Shown here: positions 1-7,770 of the stretch, in pieces
Layout: every line of letters begins with the position of its first letter
Position numbering within the stretch: position 1 is the stretch's first letter
Assembly: GCA_964493985.1 (NCBI GenBank)
Contig: CAZBQL010000018.1
Span: 1 to 42,002 of the forward strand
DNA from: MGML01 sp964493985
Lineage (GTDB): Bacteria; Chloroflexota; Dehalococcoidia; Dehalococcoidales; UBA2162
Length of the DNA stretch: 42,002 bases
Reading direction: 5' to 3'
Notes under the pieces: generated by a model
Databases searched by the model: none
What the model was told of the DNA's origin: nothing
What the model saw: the letters and a program-made list of their open reading frames with translations, nothing else
Position numbers and translations under genes: made by a program

Positions 1-33
1 CCGCTCGTGGTGAGCTTGTCGAACCATGAGCGG
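1..33. repeat. REP-like palindromic dispersed repeat
   Basis: The two 11-base arms (1-11 and 23-33) are inverted copies with one G/T wobble, around a loop containing GAGCTTGTCGA. This kind of sequence (GAGCTTGTCGAACCATGAGCG and variants) recurs in many environmental bacterial genomes as an intergenic repeat; that is recollection, not a search result. It may continue to the left of the window. Only one copy is visible here. It lies downstream of the endonuclease V gene and could act as a transcription stop or mRNA-stabilising hairpin. Confidence 0.6.
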
Positions 34-111
34 ATCCCGTAGACCCATATGACTTATCCTGCGAACGCGTGCGATAGGACATTAGGATACAACAGTCGCA
101 CGGCTATTCAT

Positions 112-795
112 TTACAGGTTACCTCCTGCTGCAAGATGAGCAAGACGGGTTGGTTGAGGTAGTCGGTAACCACGACAGCAGCGTATTATCCAGTTGATCG
201 CGGTATCCAGACTTATCCTGTGACCGATGGACACGTATACAGGTTTTACTCCGTGCTTGGTACGTACGACTGCTCCTATTATCTCATCCTTGTCGATAAG
301 GTTAGTATAGTCACCAGGTTCGTTTTCAGGTTCCGTATGGCTGCCGCACAGTCGTGATTTAGCACAGCCTATAGTTGGTATATCCATTATAATGCCAAGA
401 TGCGAAGCGAGTCCTATCCTCCGTGGATGAGCGATACCTTGTCCGTCGACAACGATAAGATCAGGAGTAATTGAGAGTTTTTCACAGGCAGCTATGGTAA
501 GGGGTAATTCTCTGAAAGAAAGGAGGCCAGGAATATACGGGAATTCCAGGTCACCTGAAGCAGTCTGAATTTCAATTATTTCGAGACCGGGATAATTCAG
601 GAGGACCACGCTTGCGATTGCGGTTTTACTGGTTCTCCTTATTGACATATCAACTCCGGCAATGTACTTGATATCAGGCAGTATATCATGTTTTATAACC
701 CGGTCTGAGAGGTTGTTCTGTATCTCTACAGCCTGGGCGGTATTGAGTGGAGAAGTATATACGATATTCTTCACCATAAAATGGATTATATCCAT
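112..795 (-). CDS. nfi: Endonuclease V (deoxyinosine 3'-endonuclease)
   Basis: This cytoplasmic repair enzyme cuts DNA at the second phosphodiester bond 3' to deoxyinosine, a product of adenine deamination. At 227 residues the length is normal for the family. Family motifs are clear: GVDMS with D49, the PYIPGLLSFRELP block with E96, and VVDGQGIAHPRR with D117, which together supply the metal-binding acidic residues, then GLASHLG and the IGCAKS strand. A second Met at codon 7 (MVKN) is an equally possible start. It is transcribed divergently from rpsP across 75 bases and has no operon partner in the window. Confidence 0.93.
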   Translation of the reverse strand: MDIIHFMVKNIVYTSPLNTAQAVEIQNNLSDRVIKHDILPDIKYIAGVDMSIRRTSKTAIASVVLLNYPGLEIIEIQTASGDLEFPYIPGLLSFRELPLTIAACEKLSITPDLIVVDGQGIAHPRRIGLASHLGIIMDIPTIGCAKSRLCGSHTEPENEPGDYTNLIDKDEIIGAVVRTKHGVKPVYVSIGHRISLDTAINWIIRCCRGYRLPQPTRLAHLAAGGNL

Positions 796-826
796 ATCGC
801 TTTCTTTTTACAATACGTAGCTACTA

Positions 827-855
827 TTGACAGACGCTGACTAATAGCGCATAAT
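827..855 (+). promoter_or_regulatory. Strong sigma-70 promoter of rpsP
   Basis: The -35 box TTGACA (827-832) and -10 box CATAAT (850-855) are separated by exactly 17 bases. Initiation is expected near 862, only about 8-9 bases before the rpsP ATG at 871, and no Shine-Dalgarno sequence is present. A second TATAAT (865-870) abuts the ATG but has no -35 partner. The implied mRNA is nearly leaderless. Confidence 0.75.
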
Positions 856-870
856 AGCCTATACTATAAT

Positions 871-1140
871 ATGGTCAAGATACGTTTAAGAAGAGTAGGC
901 GCAAAGAACAGACCGAGTTACAGGCTGGTAGTAGCCGACTCCCGGGCACCCCGGGACGGAGCGTTTATCAGCGTAATCGGTCACTATAATCCCCTTACCG
1001 ACCCGGAAGAAATAGTGATCGATGAGGAAAAGGCACTTGACTGGCTCAAACAAGGTGCACAGCCGACAGAAACTGTCAGCAGATTGTTAAACAAAACTGG
1101 TATTTTAGATAAGTTTAAAACAATCAAGGAGAAGTCATGA
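871..1140 (+). CDS. rpsP: 30S ribosomal protein S16
   Basis: This small-subunit protein binds 16S rRNA during early 30S assembly. The 89-residue product has the standard start MVKIRLRRVG, the AKNRPSYRLVVADSR segment and the FISVIGHYNP strand of bS16. It begins the usual rpsP-khpA-rimM neighbourhood and overlaps khpA by four bases (ATGA), which suggests translational coupling. A consensus promoter lies so close upstream that the transcript would have almost no leader. Confidence 0.97.
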   Translation: MVKIRLRRVGAKNRPSYRLVVADSRAPRDGAFISVIGHYNPLTDPEEIVIDEEKALDWLKQGAQPTETVSRLLNKTGILDKFKTIKEKS

Positions 1141-1364
1141 AAGAGCTAGTAGAGTATATTGCCAGGTCCATCGTGAATTCGCCTGACGACGTGGTCGTCA
1201 CCGAAGAAGAAAATGAGCAAGGCATTACACTCAAACTGCAGGTTGCCGACGATGATAAAGGTAGAGTTATTGGTAAGCAGGGTCGTATAGCTGAAGCAAT
1301 GCGTACTCTGGTAAGGGTGAAGGCAGCGAAAGCAGGCACCAGAGCTACCCTCGAAATCACCTAG
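1137..1364 (+). CDS. khpA: KH-domain RNA-binding protein KhpA (YlqC family)
   Basis: This single-KH-domain protein of 75 residues belongs to the YlqC/KhpA family, which binds RNA and in Firmicutes works with KhpB in cell-envelope and division control. The type II KH signature GRVIGKQGRIAEAMR (residues about 42-56) has the intact GxxG loop GKQG. It overlaps the end of rpsP in the normal family position between rpsP and rimM. A terminator-like hairpin follows about 80 bases downstream, before the propeller genes. Confidence 0.93.
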   Translation: MKELVEYIARSIVNSPDDVVVTEEENEQGITLKLQVADDDKGRVIGKQGRIAEAMRTLVRVKAAKAGTRATLEIT

Positions 1365-1444
1365 TATTACTACCTCAAAAACCGGTTTATACGTTGTAAC
1401 TACTAAAATCAGCAAAATAATATTTGACTGGATAGGTTAAGGTG

Positions 1445-1463
1445 TGCCCTGAGAGGGCATTTT
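1445..1463 (+). terminator. Intrinsic terminator or attenuator after khpA
   Basis: The six-base arms TGCCCT (1445-1450) and AGGGCA (1454-1459) enclose a GAG loop and are followed by TTTT and, slightly later, a second T tract. It separates rpsP-khpA from the propeller genes. The stem is short, so readthrough is likely. Confidence 0.6.
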
Positions 1464-1500
1464 AGCTTTTATCTTCTCTTGTATTTACTGGAGATAGTTA

Positions 1501-2916
1501 ATGCAATCTACACCAGAACCCGAACGCTGGGTGATATGCCCGGTGTGCGGTAAACCGAATCCTGAAGGCACTCGTTTTTGTGAATATTGCTGGGGAGCTG
1601 CTATAAACCAGGATAACCCTCTAACGTCTGAAGAATTGGAAAAGGAACTTCAACGTCTGGAGGACCGTGTAAAGCTCCGCCGAAAGATAAAATTCGGTAT
1701 TGCCGGAATCGGCGCACTTGCTCTGGTCGGATTGATTCTCTATAGTCTTTTCTGGTTTTCAGACACTATTTTCAAACCTCCCGAGGAAATGAATTCAGAC
1801 CCTCTCCCTGGCGAATGGTCTATGTTCAGGCGGGACCTTTCACGGAGTGGCAGTATCGGGACTGAAATTCCCGAAGGTACACTCAAATGGGTTTTCGAAA
1901 CGGGAGGACCGATTCACTCGTCACCGGCAGTAGTAGATGGGACTGTCTACTTCGGTTCGAGAGATTATAACCTCTATGCGGTTGACGCTGATTCGGGTTC
2001 AGAAGAATGGAAATATAAAACAGGAAGCTGGATTGAGTCATCACCATCAGTTGCGGAAGGGAAGGTATTTTTCGGATCCAATGACGGAAATTGCTATACA
2101 CTCGATATGAATACCGGAGAAGAACTCTGGATATTCGAGACCGCTTTTCCGGTCAGGTCATCACCGGCGATCGCCGATGACAGGGTCTATTTTGGCTCCG
2201 ATGACTATTACCTTTACTGTTTAGATGTATCGAGTGGTGAACTGCACTGGAGTTTCGATTCAGGAAGTCCGGCTTATTCTTCACCTGCCGTTTCTAACGG
2301 GATTGTTTATATCGGCAGCGGTAACGGTTATTCGTATGCCCTGAATTCGATGACCGGACAACGCCGGTTGCGTTATAAAACTCACTATTCAGTTTATTCA
2401 TCACCAGCGGTCAGTGATGGAACGGTCTATTTCATAACGACAAACGGTATTATATCGGCAGTGGACGGACAAGCCAGGACTCTGTGGCGTGAACATGAAA
2501 TCAAGCACTGGTGGGTACAGGTCTGGGCTGCCGGCATTCCTCTGGTCCCGGAACCTCCTCCCCAGTCCGGTTTTATCTGGTCGCTTTCTCTCCACAAACC
2601 GCAAACATCCACTCCGTTAATAAGTGACGGCGTAATATATCTGGGTTCAGATAATTATGTCATAGCGATAGATATAGAGACCCAGGAAGTGATATGGGAA
2701 TTTGAGACCGGGGGAGTCGTAAGGTCGTCACCTGCCTTGGCCGGTTCGGTCCTTTTAGTCGGAAGTGAAGATGGGAAACTTTATGCGATCGATACGGATA
2801 CCGGCGAAAAGATATGGGACTATCAGACAGGAGATAAAATCTCATCGTCACCTGCAGTAGTGGATGGGATTGTTTACGTGGGTTCCTTTGATGGGAAACT
2901 ATATGCAATCGAATAA
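1501..2916 (+). CDS. Membrane-anchored zinc-ribbon beta-propeller protein (PQQ-like repeats), copy 1
   Basis: Function is unknown. The 471-residue protein has three parts. First is an N-terminal zinc ribbon with C13-x2-C16 and C27-x2-C30. Second is a basic stretch followed by one transmembrane helix (about residues 63-88). Third is a propeller with eight copies of the pattern xSSPAVxDGxVYFGSxDxxLYALD (about 120-471). The helix should place the propeller outside the cytoplasm and the zinc ribbon inside. Repeats resemble BamB/PQQ-enzyme blades, but no catalytic residues for a quinoprotein dehydrogenase are evident. A longer Trp/Pro-rich insert interrupts blades five and six. The next gene is a paralogue of the same architecture. 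Confidence 0.8.
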   Translation: MQSTPEPERWVICPVCGKPNPEGTRFCEYCWGAAINQDNPLTSEELEKELQRLEDRVKLRRKIKFGIAGIGALALVGLILYSLFWFSDTIFKPPEEMNSDPLPGEWSMFRRDLSRSGSIGTEIPEGTLKWVFETGGPIHSSPAVVDGTVYFGSRDYNLYAVDADSGSEEWKYKTGSWIESSPSVAEGKVFFGSNDGNCYTLDMNTGEELWIFETAFPVRSSPAIADDRVYFGSDDYYLYCLDVSSGELHWSFDSGSPAYSSPAVSNGIVYIGSGNGYSYALNSMTGQRRLRYKTHYSVYSSPAVSDGTVYFITTNGIISAVDGQARTLWREHEIKHWWVQVWAAGIPLVPEPPPQSGFIWSLSLHKPQTSTPLISDGVIYLGSDNYVIAIDIETQEVIWEFETGGVVRSSPALAGSVLLVGSEDGKLYAIDTDTGEKIWDYQTGDKISSSPAVVDGIVYVGSFDGKLYAIE

Positions 2917-3055
2917 CACCCGAAGTTTGAAAACGCAATTTCATAACTGGTATAATTAATTAGTTCACCTCTGTAAACATTCCTGATTAGATGATATTTT
3001 TCAGGGAAGCACGTGTCTTTCTGGTCTTGTTCCCTTAGAAATCCGGAGATAACTG

Positions 3056-4474
3056 ATGGGCGAAGAGCCTAAAGAAGAAAGATATACCATTTGCCCGGTA
3101 TGTAATAAACCTAATCCGGCTGGTGTTGCTTTCTGCCAGCATTGTTGGGGAGCTATCCTTAATCAGCAGCAAACATATAATGCTGAAGAGTTGGCGGAAG
3201 CCCAGAAAAAGCGTGAGCAAGTACGGAAACGCAGAAGATATATCCGATGGGGTATCATCGGTGCCGTTTTAGCTTCGGTCATAATATTCGTGCTGTTCAA
3301 CATCTTAAACTACACGGACCTGATATCCAAACCTAATCCTGATATCAACTCCGGTTCTCTGCCCGGTGAATGGGCGATGTTCGGCTATAACAATGTCCGT
3401 TCTGCGAGTGCTGGCAATAATGATATCCTCCCGGAAGGCAAACTGAAATGGGAGTTTACTGCAAGTGATGAAATTCATTCCTCAGCCGCCGTAGTCGACG
3501 GCACGGTATTTTTCGGATCCCAGGACTATAATCTGTATTCTCTCAATGCCGAAACCGGAGAAAAAAACTGGGAATTCGAAACAGGAAGCAGAGTGTATTC
3601 TTCGCCGGCTGTCGTAGATGGTATTGTCTATTTTGGTTCGAACGATGGCAATCTTTATGCTCTCGATTCCGGGAACGGTGAAAAAATATGGAATTTCAAG
3701 ACTCCCTATCCGGTCCGGTCGTCTCCTACGGTAACAGACGGAAAAGTTTATTTTGGTTCTGATGACTATTTTCTCTATGCCCTTGATTACAAGACCGGCA
3801 AAGAAATCTGGAAATTCGATACGAACAGTCCAGCCGGGAATTCGGTGGTAATAGAAAATGGAGTTCTGTATTATGGGGCCGGAGGAGGATATTCCTATGC
3901 TCTGAATGCGGAAAATGGTCACCGCCGTCTCAAGTACCGTACCCGGAACGCGGTATACGCTTCACCTGCGGTTTATGATGGTATCGTGTATTTTGTTACC
4001 ACGAACGGTGTAGTGAATGCTGTAGATGGAATGGCAAGAACATGGCTCTGGGAACATGATATCCGGCCTTTCTGGGCCCAATTGTGGGCTATGATAAACT
4101 GGCTGCCGCAACCGCCCGAACAGTCGGGTTTTATCTGGTCTAAGGCGCTTTACAGGCCAAATACAACTACACCTCTCATAGACGGTAATATCATGTACCT
4201 TGGGAATGATACTTCCGTAACTGCCCTGAATACCGATACCCAGGAGATCGTATGGGACTTCACAACGGGTGATACTGTCAGGTCTTCACCTGCTAAAGCC
4301 GGATCGGTAATTTACATAGGAAGTGACGATGGTAATCTTTACGCTCTCGATGCCGCTACGGGCGAGCTGCAGTGGCAGTTCGAAACCGGCGGTGCAATCA
4401 CAGCCTCTCCCGTAGTTGTGGATGGAGTTATCTACGTAGGATCCACCGATGGACACTTCTATGCCATTGAGTAA
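3056..4474 (+). CDS. Membrane-anchored zinc-ribbon beta-propeller protein, copy 2 (tandem paralogue)
   Basis: This 472-residue protein is colinear with the preceding gene. It has a zinc ribbon with C13, C16, C27 and C30, a basic linker (KKREQVRKRRR), one transmembrane helix (about 62-85), then eight PQQ-like repeats with the same Trp/Pro-rich insert ending QSGFIWS. The copies arose by tandem duplication and have diverged throughout, so both are likely maintained. The stop lies only 21 bases before rimM, so rimM is probably cotranscribed. A scaffold, sensor or envelope-assembly role is inference only. Confidence 0.8.
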   Translation: MGEEPKEERYTICPVCNKPNPAGVAFCQHCWGAILNQQQTYNAEELAEAQKKREQVRKRRRYIRWGIIGAVLASVIIFVLFNILNYTDLISKPNPDINSGSLPGEWAMFGYNNVRSASAGNNDILPEGKLKWEFTASDEIHSSAAVVDGTVFFGSQDYNLYSLNAETGEKNWEFETGSRVYSSPAVVDGIVYFGSNDGNLYALDSGNGEKIWNFKTPYPVRSSPTVTDGKVYFGSDDYFLYALDYKTGKEIWKFDTNSPAGNSVVIENGVLYYGAGGGYSYALNAENGHRRLKYRTRNAVYASPAVYDGIVYFVTTNGVVNAVDGMARTWLWEHDIRPFWAQLWAMINWLPQPPEQSGFIWSKALYRPNTTTPLIDGNIMYLGNDTSVTALNTDTQEIVWDFTTGDTVRSSPAKAGSVIYIGSDDGNLYALDAATGELQWQFETGGAITASPVVVDGVIYVGSTDGHFYAIE

Positions 4475-4495
4475 ATTCGCGGGCTTTTATACACA

Positions 4496-5029
4496 ATGAG
4501 AAGTAACACTGAACCGGAATTCATCACCATCGGCACGATAGTTTCTCCCTGGGGTCTGAAGGGGCATATTAAAGTTACTGTAGAGACAGATTTTCCACAA
4601 AGATTCTCCAGTTCTTCCCGGGTTTATATCGATAGACAGATAATGGTTATCGATGAAGCAGCCTGGCATAAGGGCCAGGTTTTCGTCAAACTTCATGGAG
4701 TGGATACTGAAGAAGCAGCAGATGAACTGGTCGGCCATATCATCGAAGTCCACCACAGCCAGCTTTTTGACCTTGAGAATGATGTATATTTTCATTTTCA
4801 ACTGATTGGTCTCGAAGTAATCACCAGCGTTGGGGACACTATAGGTAAAATATCAGAGATACTAAGTGTAGCAAGCGCCGACGTTTATGTCATCAATGGT
4901 AATGGTGGTGAAATACTGATACCGGCGACCGACGAGATAATCAAATCCATCGATCTTGATAAAGGTGTCATGGTTATCGAACCGATGGCCGGGTTGCTGG
5001 ATTTAAACGAGAATAAAAGGAAAAAATAG
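4496..5029 (+). CDS. rimM: 16S rRNA processing protein RimM
   Basis: RimM helps mature the 30S head domain, with S19 as partner. The 177-residue protein shows the N-terminal RimM motif ITIGTIVSPWGLKGHIKV and a C-terminal PRC-barrel (from about residue 98, FQLIGLEVITSVGDTIG). It normally sits directly behind khpA, but here two propeller genes intervene and trmD does not follow. No Shine-Dalgarno sequence is visible before the ATG. The stop TAG touches the stop of atpC on the other strand with no base between. Confidence 0.92.
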   Translation: MRSNTEPEFITIGTIVSPWGLKGHIKVTVETDFPQRFSSSSRVYIDRQIMVIDEAAWHKGQVFVKLHGVDTEEAADELVGHIIEVHHSQLFDLENDVYFHFQLIGLEVITSVGDTIGKISEILSVASADVYVINGNGGEILIPATDEIIKSIDLDKGVMVIEPMAGLLDLNENKRKK

Positions 5030-5461
5030 CTACACCTGGGGATTCTCTCCCCGCCTTCTTCTCCTCTTCTGGGCTACTTTCATGCGTACCAGTGAGCGTC
5101 TTAATGCAGCTTCCGCCCGTGCCGCATCTATATCGGCCGTAGGACTTTCAATTCTCTCACGGGCGCGACGTTGAGCTTCTTCTGCCCTGGCAAGATCGAT
5201 TTCATCGTCTCTTTCTGCTGAATCCGCCAGCACGATAATCCTGTCGGGGCGTATCTCAAGGAAACCCCCGGAAATGGCCAGTGAAAATTCTTCGACTCCT
5301 CTGCGCACCATCATTTCACCGGCCTCCAGTGTGGTCATGAGAGGAGCATGTTGCGGGAGGATACCCAGTTCACCTTCGGCTCCCGGAGCGATAACAAGGT
5401 CGACATCCTCTGAATATACAAGCCTTTCAGCGGTAACAATATCGAGTCTGATGGGTGACAT
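5030..5461 (-). CDS. atpC: F1Fo ATP synthase epsilon subunit
   Basis: The epsilon subunit belongs to the F1 central stalk and regulates catalysis. The 143-residue protein has the N-terminal beta sandwich (LDIVTAERLVYSEDVDLVIAPGAEGELGILPQHAPL, about residues 5-40) and a C-terminal helical hairpin rich in Ala, Arg and Glu ending in a polybasic tail. It is the last gene of the atp operon. Its ATG overlaps the atpD stop by one base (TAATG), so translation is probably coupled. It ends tail-to-tail with rimM. Confidence 0.95.
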   Translation of the reverse strand: MSPIRLDIVTAERLVYSEDVDLVIAPGAEGELGILPQHAPLMTTLEAGEMMVRRGVEEFSLAISGGFLEIRPDRIIVLADSAERDDEIDLARAEEAQRRARERIESPTADIDAARAEAALRRSLVRMKVAQKRRRRRGENPQV

Positions 5462-6858
5462 TACAGTTCACTCCTCATCGTCTTGGCCTGTTCGACGGCT
5501 TCATCGATAGTCCCTACCATGTAGAAAGCCTGTTCAGGAAGGTCGTCATGTTGACCTTCCAGTATTTCCTTGAAGCCGCGTACGGTTTCCTGAATGGGTA
5601 CGTACTTACCGGGTCTGCCTGTGAACACTTCGGCAACAAACATCGGCTGAGACAGGAACCTCTGGATCTTACGGGCGCGGGCGACATTTATCTTGTCTTC
5701 ATCGCTGAGTTCCTCGATACCGAGAATTGCTATCACGTCCTGGAGGTCCTGGTAACGCTGGAGTACACGCTGTACTTCACGGGCAACCGAGTGATGTTCT
5801 TCGCCGACAACGATGGGATCGAGTATTCTCGAGGTGGAAGTCAGCGGGTTCACCGCCGGATAGAGACCCTGCTCCATAATCGCCCTGTCAAGGGCAACAA
5901 CGCCGTCAAGGTGACCGAACGTGGTAGCGACTCCTGGATCAGTGTAGTCATCGGCGGGTACGTAAATGGCCTGGAATGAAGTAATGGACCCTTTCTTGGT
6001 TGAAGTGATCCTTTCTTCGAGGTCACCGACTTCCGTAGCCAGTGTTGGTTGATATCCCACCGCCGAAGGCATTCGACCAAGAAGAGCTGATACTTCCATT
6101 CCTGCGAGAGTATAACGGTAGATATTATCGATAAACAGGAGCACATCCTGTCTTTCCTCGTCCCTGAAATACTCAGCCATTGTCAGACCTGTCAGGCCGA
6201 TACGCAGTCGCACGGCCGGAGGTTCGTTCATTTGTCCAAATACAAGGACGGTTTTGTCGATAACTCCAGACTCTCTCATTTCGTGCCACAGGTCATTGCC
6301 CTCACGTGACCGTTCACCGATACCTGCAAAAACAGAGAATCCGCCATGCTCGGTAGCGATGTTTCGAATGAGTTCCTGAATGATGACCGTCTTACCGACA
6401 CCGGCACCTCCGTAGGCGCCAACCTTACCGCCTTTTGTGAAAGGTGCAACAAGATCGATTACCTTAAGACCTGTTTCCAGTATCTCGGTAGTCGTTTCCT
6501 GTTCTTCGATGGTAGGTGGTGTCCGGTGGATCGCCCAATGATCATCGGATTTTACTTCACCAATATCATCCAGTGGTTCTCCCAGTACGTTAAAAAGCCT
6601 TCCGAGTGTACTTCTGCCGACCGGAACGGTTATCGGCGCTCCGGTATCGACTGCATCAAGACCCCTTTGCATACCTTCGGTAGGCGATAGTGACAGGCAC
6701 CTTACCAGGTTGTTACCGGCATGTTCCTGGACTTCGAGAATTACCTTGCCTTCATCGGATTCCACTTCAAGTGAATTAAATAACTTCGGCAGATTATCCG
6801 GGGGGAACTCCACATCCACCACTGTTCCGATTACCTGAACTACTTTACCTGTTGCCAC
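5461..6858 (-). CDS. atpD: F1Fo ATP synthase beta subunit
   Basis: This is the catalytic F1 subunit, 465 residues. The Walker A motif GGAGVGKT is at residues 150-157 and the catalytic glutamate is E182 in AGIGERSREGND. The DELSEED-like loop appears as GIEELSDEDK near the C-terminus. The start is GTG at 6858, preceded by a GAGGTG ribosome-binding site. It lies between atpG and atpC in the standard operon order. Confidence 0.98.
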   Translation of the reverse strand: MATGKVVQVIGTVVDVEFPPDNLPKLFNSLEVESDEGKVILEVQEHAGNNLVRCLSLSPTEGMQRGLDAVDTGAPITVPVGRSTLGRLFNVLGEPLDDIGEVKSDDHWAIHRTPPTIEEQETTTEILETGLKVIDLVAPFTKGGKVGAYGGAGVGKTVIIQELIRNIATEHGGFSVFAGIGERSREGNDLWHEMRESGVIDKTVLVFGQMNEPPAVRLRIGLTGLTMAEYFRDEERQDVLLFIDNIYRYTLAGMEVSALLGRMPSAVGYQPTLATEVGDLEERITSTKKGSITSFQAIYVPADDYTDPGVATTFGHLDGVVALDRAIMEQGLYPAVNPLTSTSRILDPIVVGEEHHSVAREVQRVLQRYQDLQDVIAILGIEELSDEDKINVARARKIQRFLSQPMFVAEVFTGRPGKYVPIQETVRGFKEILEGQHDDLPEQAFYMVGTIDEAVEQAKTMRSEL

Positions 6859-6883
6859 TTTTCACCTCACTATGCCTGTACAT

Positions 6884-7741
6884 CTACTCGACCAGGGCTT
6901 CGACTCCACCTGTGATATCGAGGAGTTCAGTGGTAATCGATTCCTGACGGGCCTTATTGTAAAGGAGAGTTAAATCATCCGTAAGCTCTGCGGCATTTTC
7001 GGTAGCATTCCGCATAGCTACCATCCTGGCTGACTGCTCGCTGGCTATCGATTCCAGGATGGCGTGATATATCTGCATTTCGACGAATCGCGGTAAAAGT
7101 TCGCTGAGTACCGCTTCAGGATTAGGCTCATATGTATAATCAATGCTTTGTGTGCCTGTTAACTCTGCCGGTTCTACCGGAAGTATTGGCTGAATGACAG
7201 GTCTTTGTACCATTGTCGAGACGAACTCGGTATAAGATAAATAGGCGGCGTCTATGTCACCACTGGTATAATCATCGATAATTATCCGTGAAATCGGGAG
7301 TGTGTCGATATAACTGGGATTATCTCCCAGGCCGGTGAATTCGGCCAGGATATTTTTACGGGTGCGTCTCATGAAATCCAGGCCTTTACGTCCGACACAC
7401 ACGAGCGAAACTCCGGCGCTCTGTTCGCTGATATAATTATTAAGCTGGCGATTAATGTTAGCTACCAGACCGCCGCAAAGTCCGCGATCAGGAGTAATAT
7501 GGACGATGGCAAGTCTCTCTACTCCTCGACGCTGCAATAAGGGATGAGGGGCTTCACCTCTTGAGATGGCTGCCAAGGTGGATATGACTTCCTGAATTTT
7601 CTCGGAATAGGGACGACCGGCAAGACCTCTTTCCTGGGTACGTCTCATTTTCGAGGTAGCTATCATCTCCATGGCACGGGTAATCTTGGATATACTCTGT
7701 ACACCCCGTATCCTGCGTTGTATTAAACGAATATTAGCCAA
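6884..7741 (-). CDS. atpG: F1Fo ATP synthase gamma subunit
   Basis: This is the rotary central-stalk subunit. The 285-residue protein has the conserved N-terminus IRLIQRRIRGVQSISKITRAMEMIATSKMRR and the C-terminal helix AMRNATENAAELTDDLTLLYNKARQ, which form the coiled coil penetrating the alpha3beta3 ring. The start codon is TTG (7741) with GAGG seven bases upstream. Gaps to atpA and atpD are under 30 bases. Confidence 0.97.
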   Translation of the reverse strand: MANIRLIQRRIRGVQSISKITRAMEMIATSKMRRTQERGLAGRPYSEKIQEVISTLAAISRGEAPHPLLQRRGVERLAIVHITPDRGLCGGLVANINRQLNNYISEQSAGVSLVCVGRKGLDFMRRTRKNILAEFTGLGDNPSYIDTLPISRIIIDDYTSGDIDAAYLSYTEFVSTMVQRPVIQPILPVEPAELTGTQSIDYTYEPNPEAVLSELLPRFVEMQIYHAILESIASEQSARMVAMRNATENAAELTDDLTLLYNKARQESITTELLDITGGVEALVE

Positions 7742-7770
7742 GTTCCGTCCTCAACCTTTGGCTTAGTGTA

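Noticed and set aside
5455..5979. Long plus-strand reading frame opposite atpD
   Set aside because: It lies wholly inside atpD on the other strand, and its translation resembles no protein; it is a shadow of a conserved gene.
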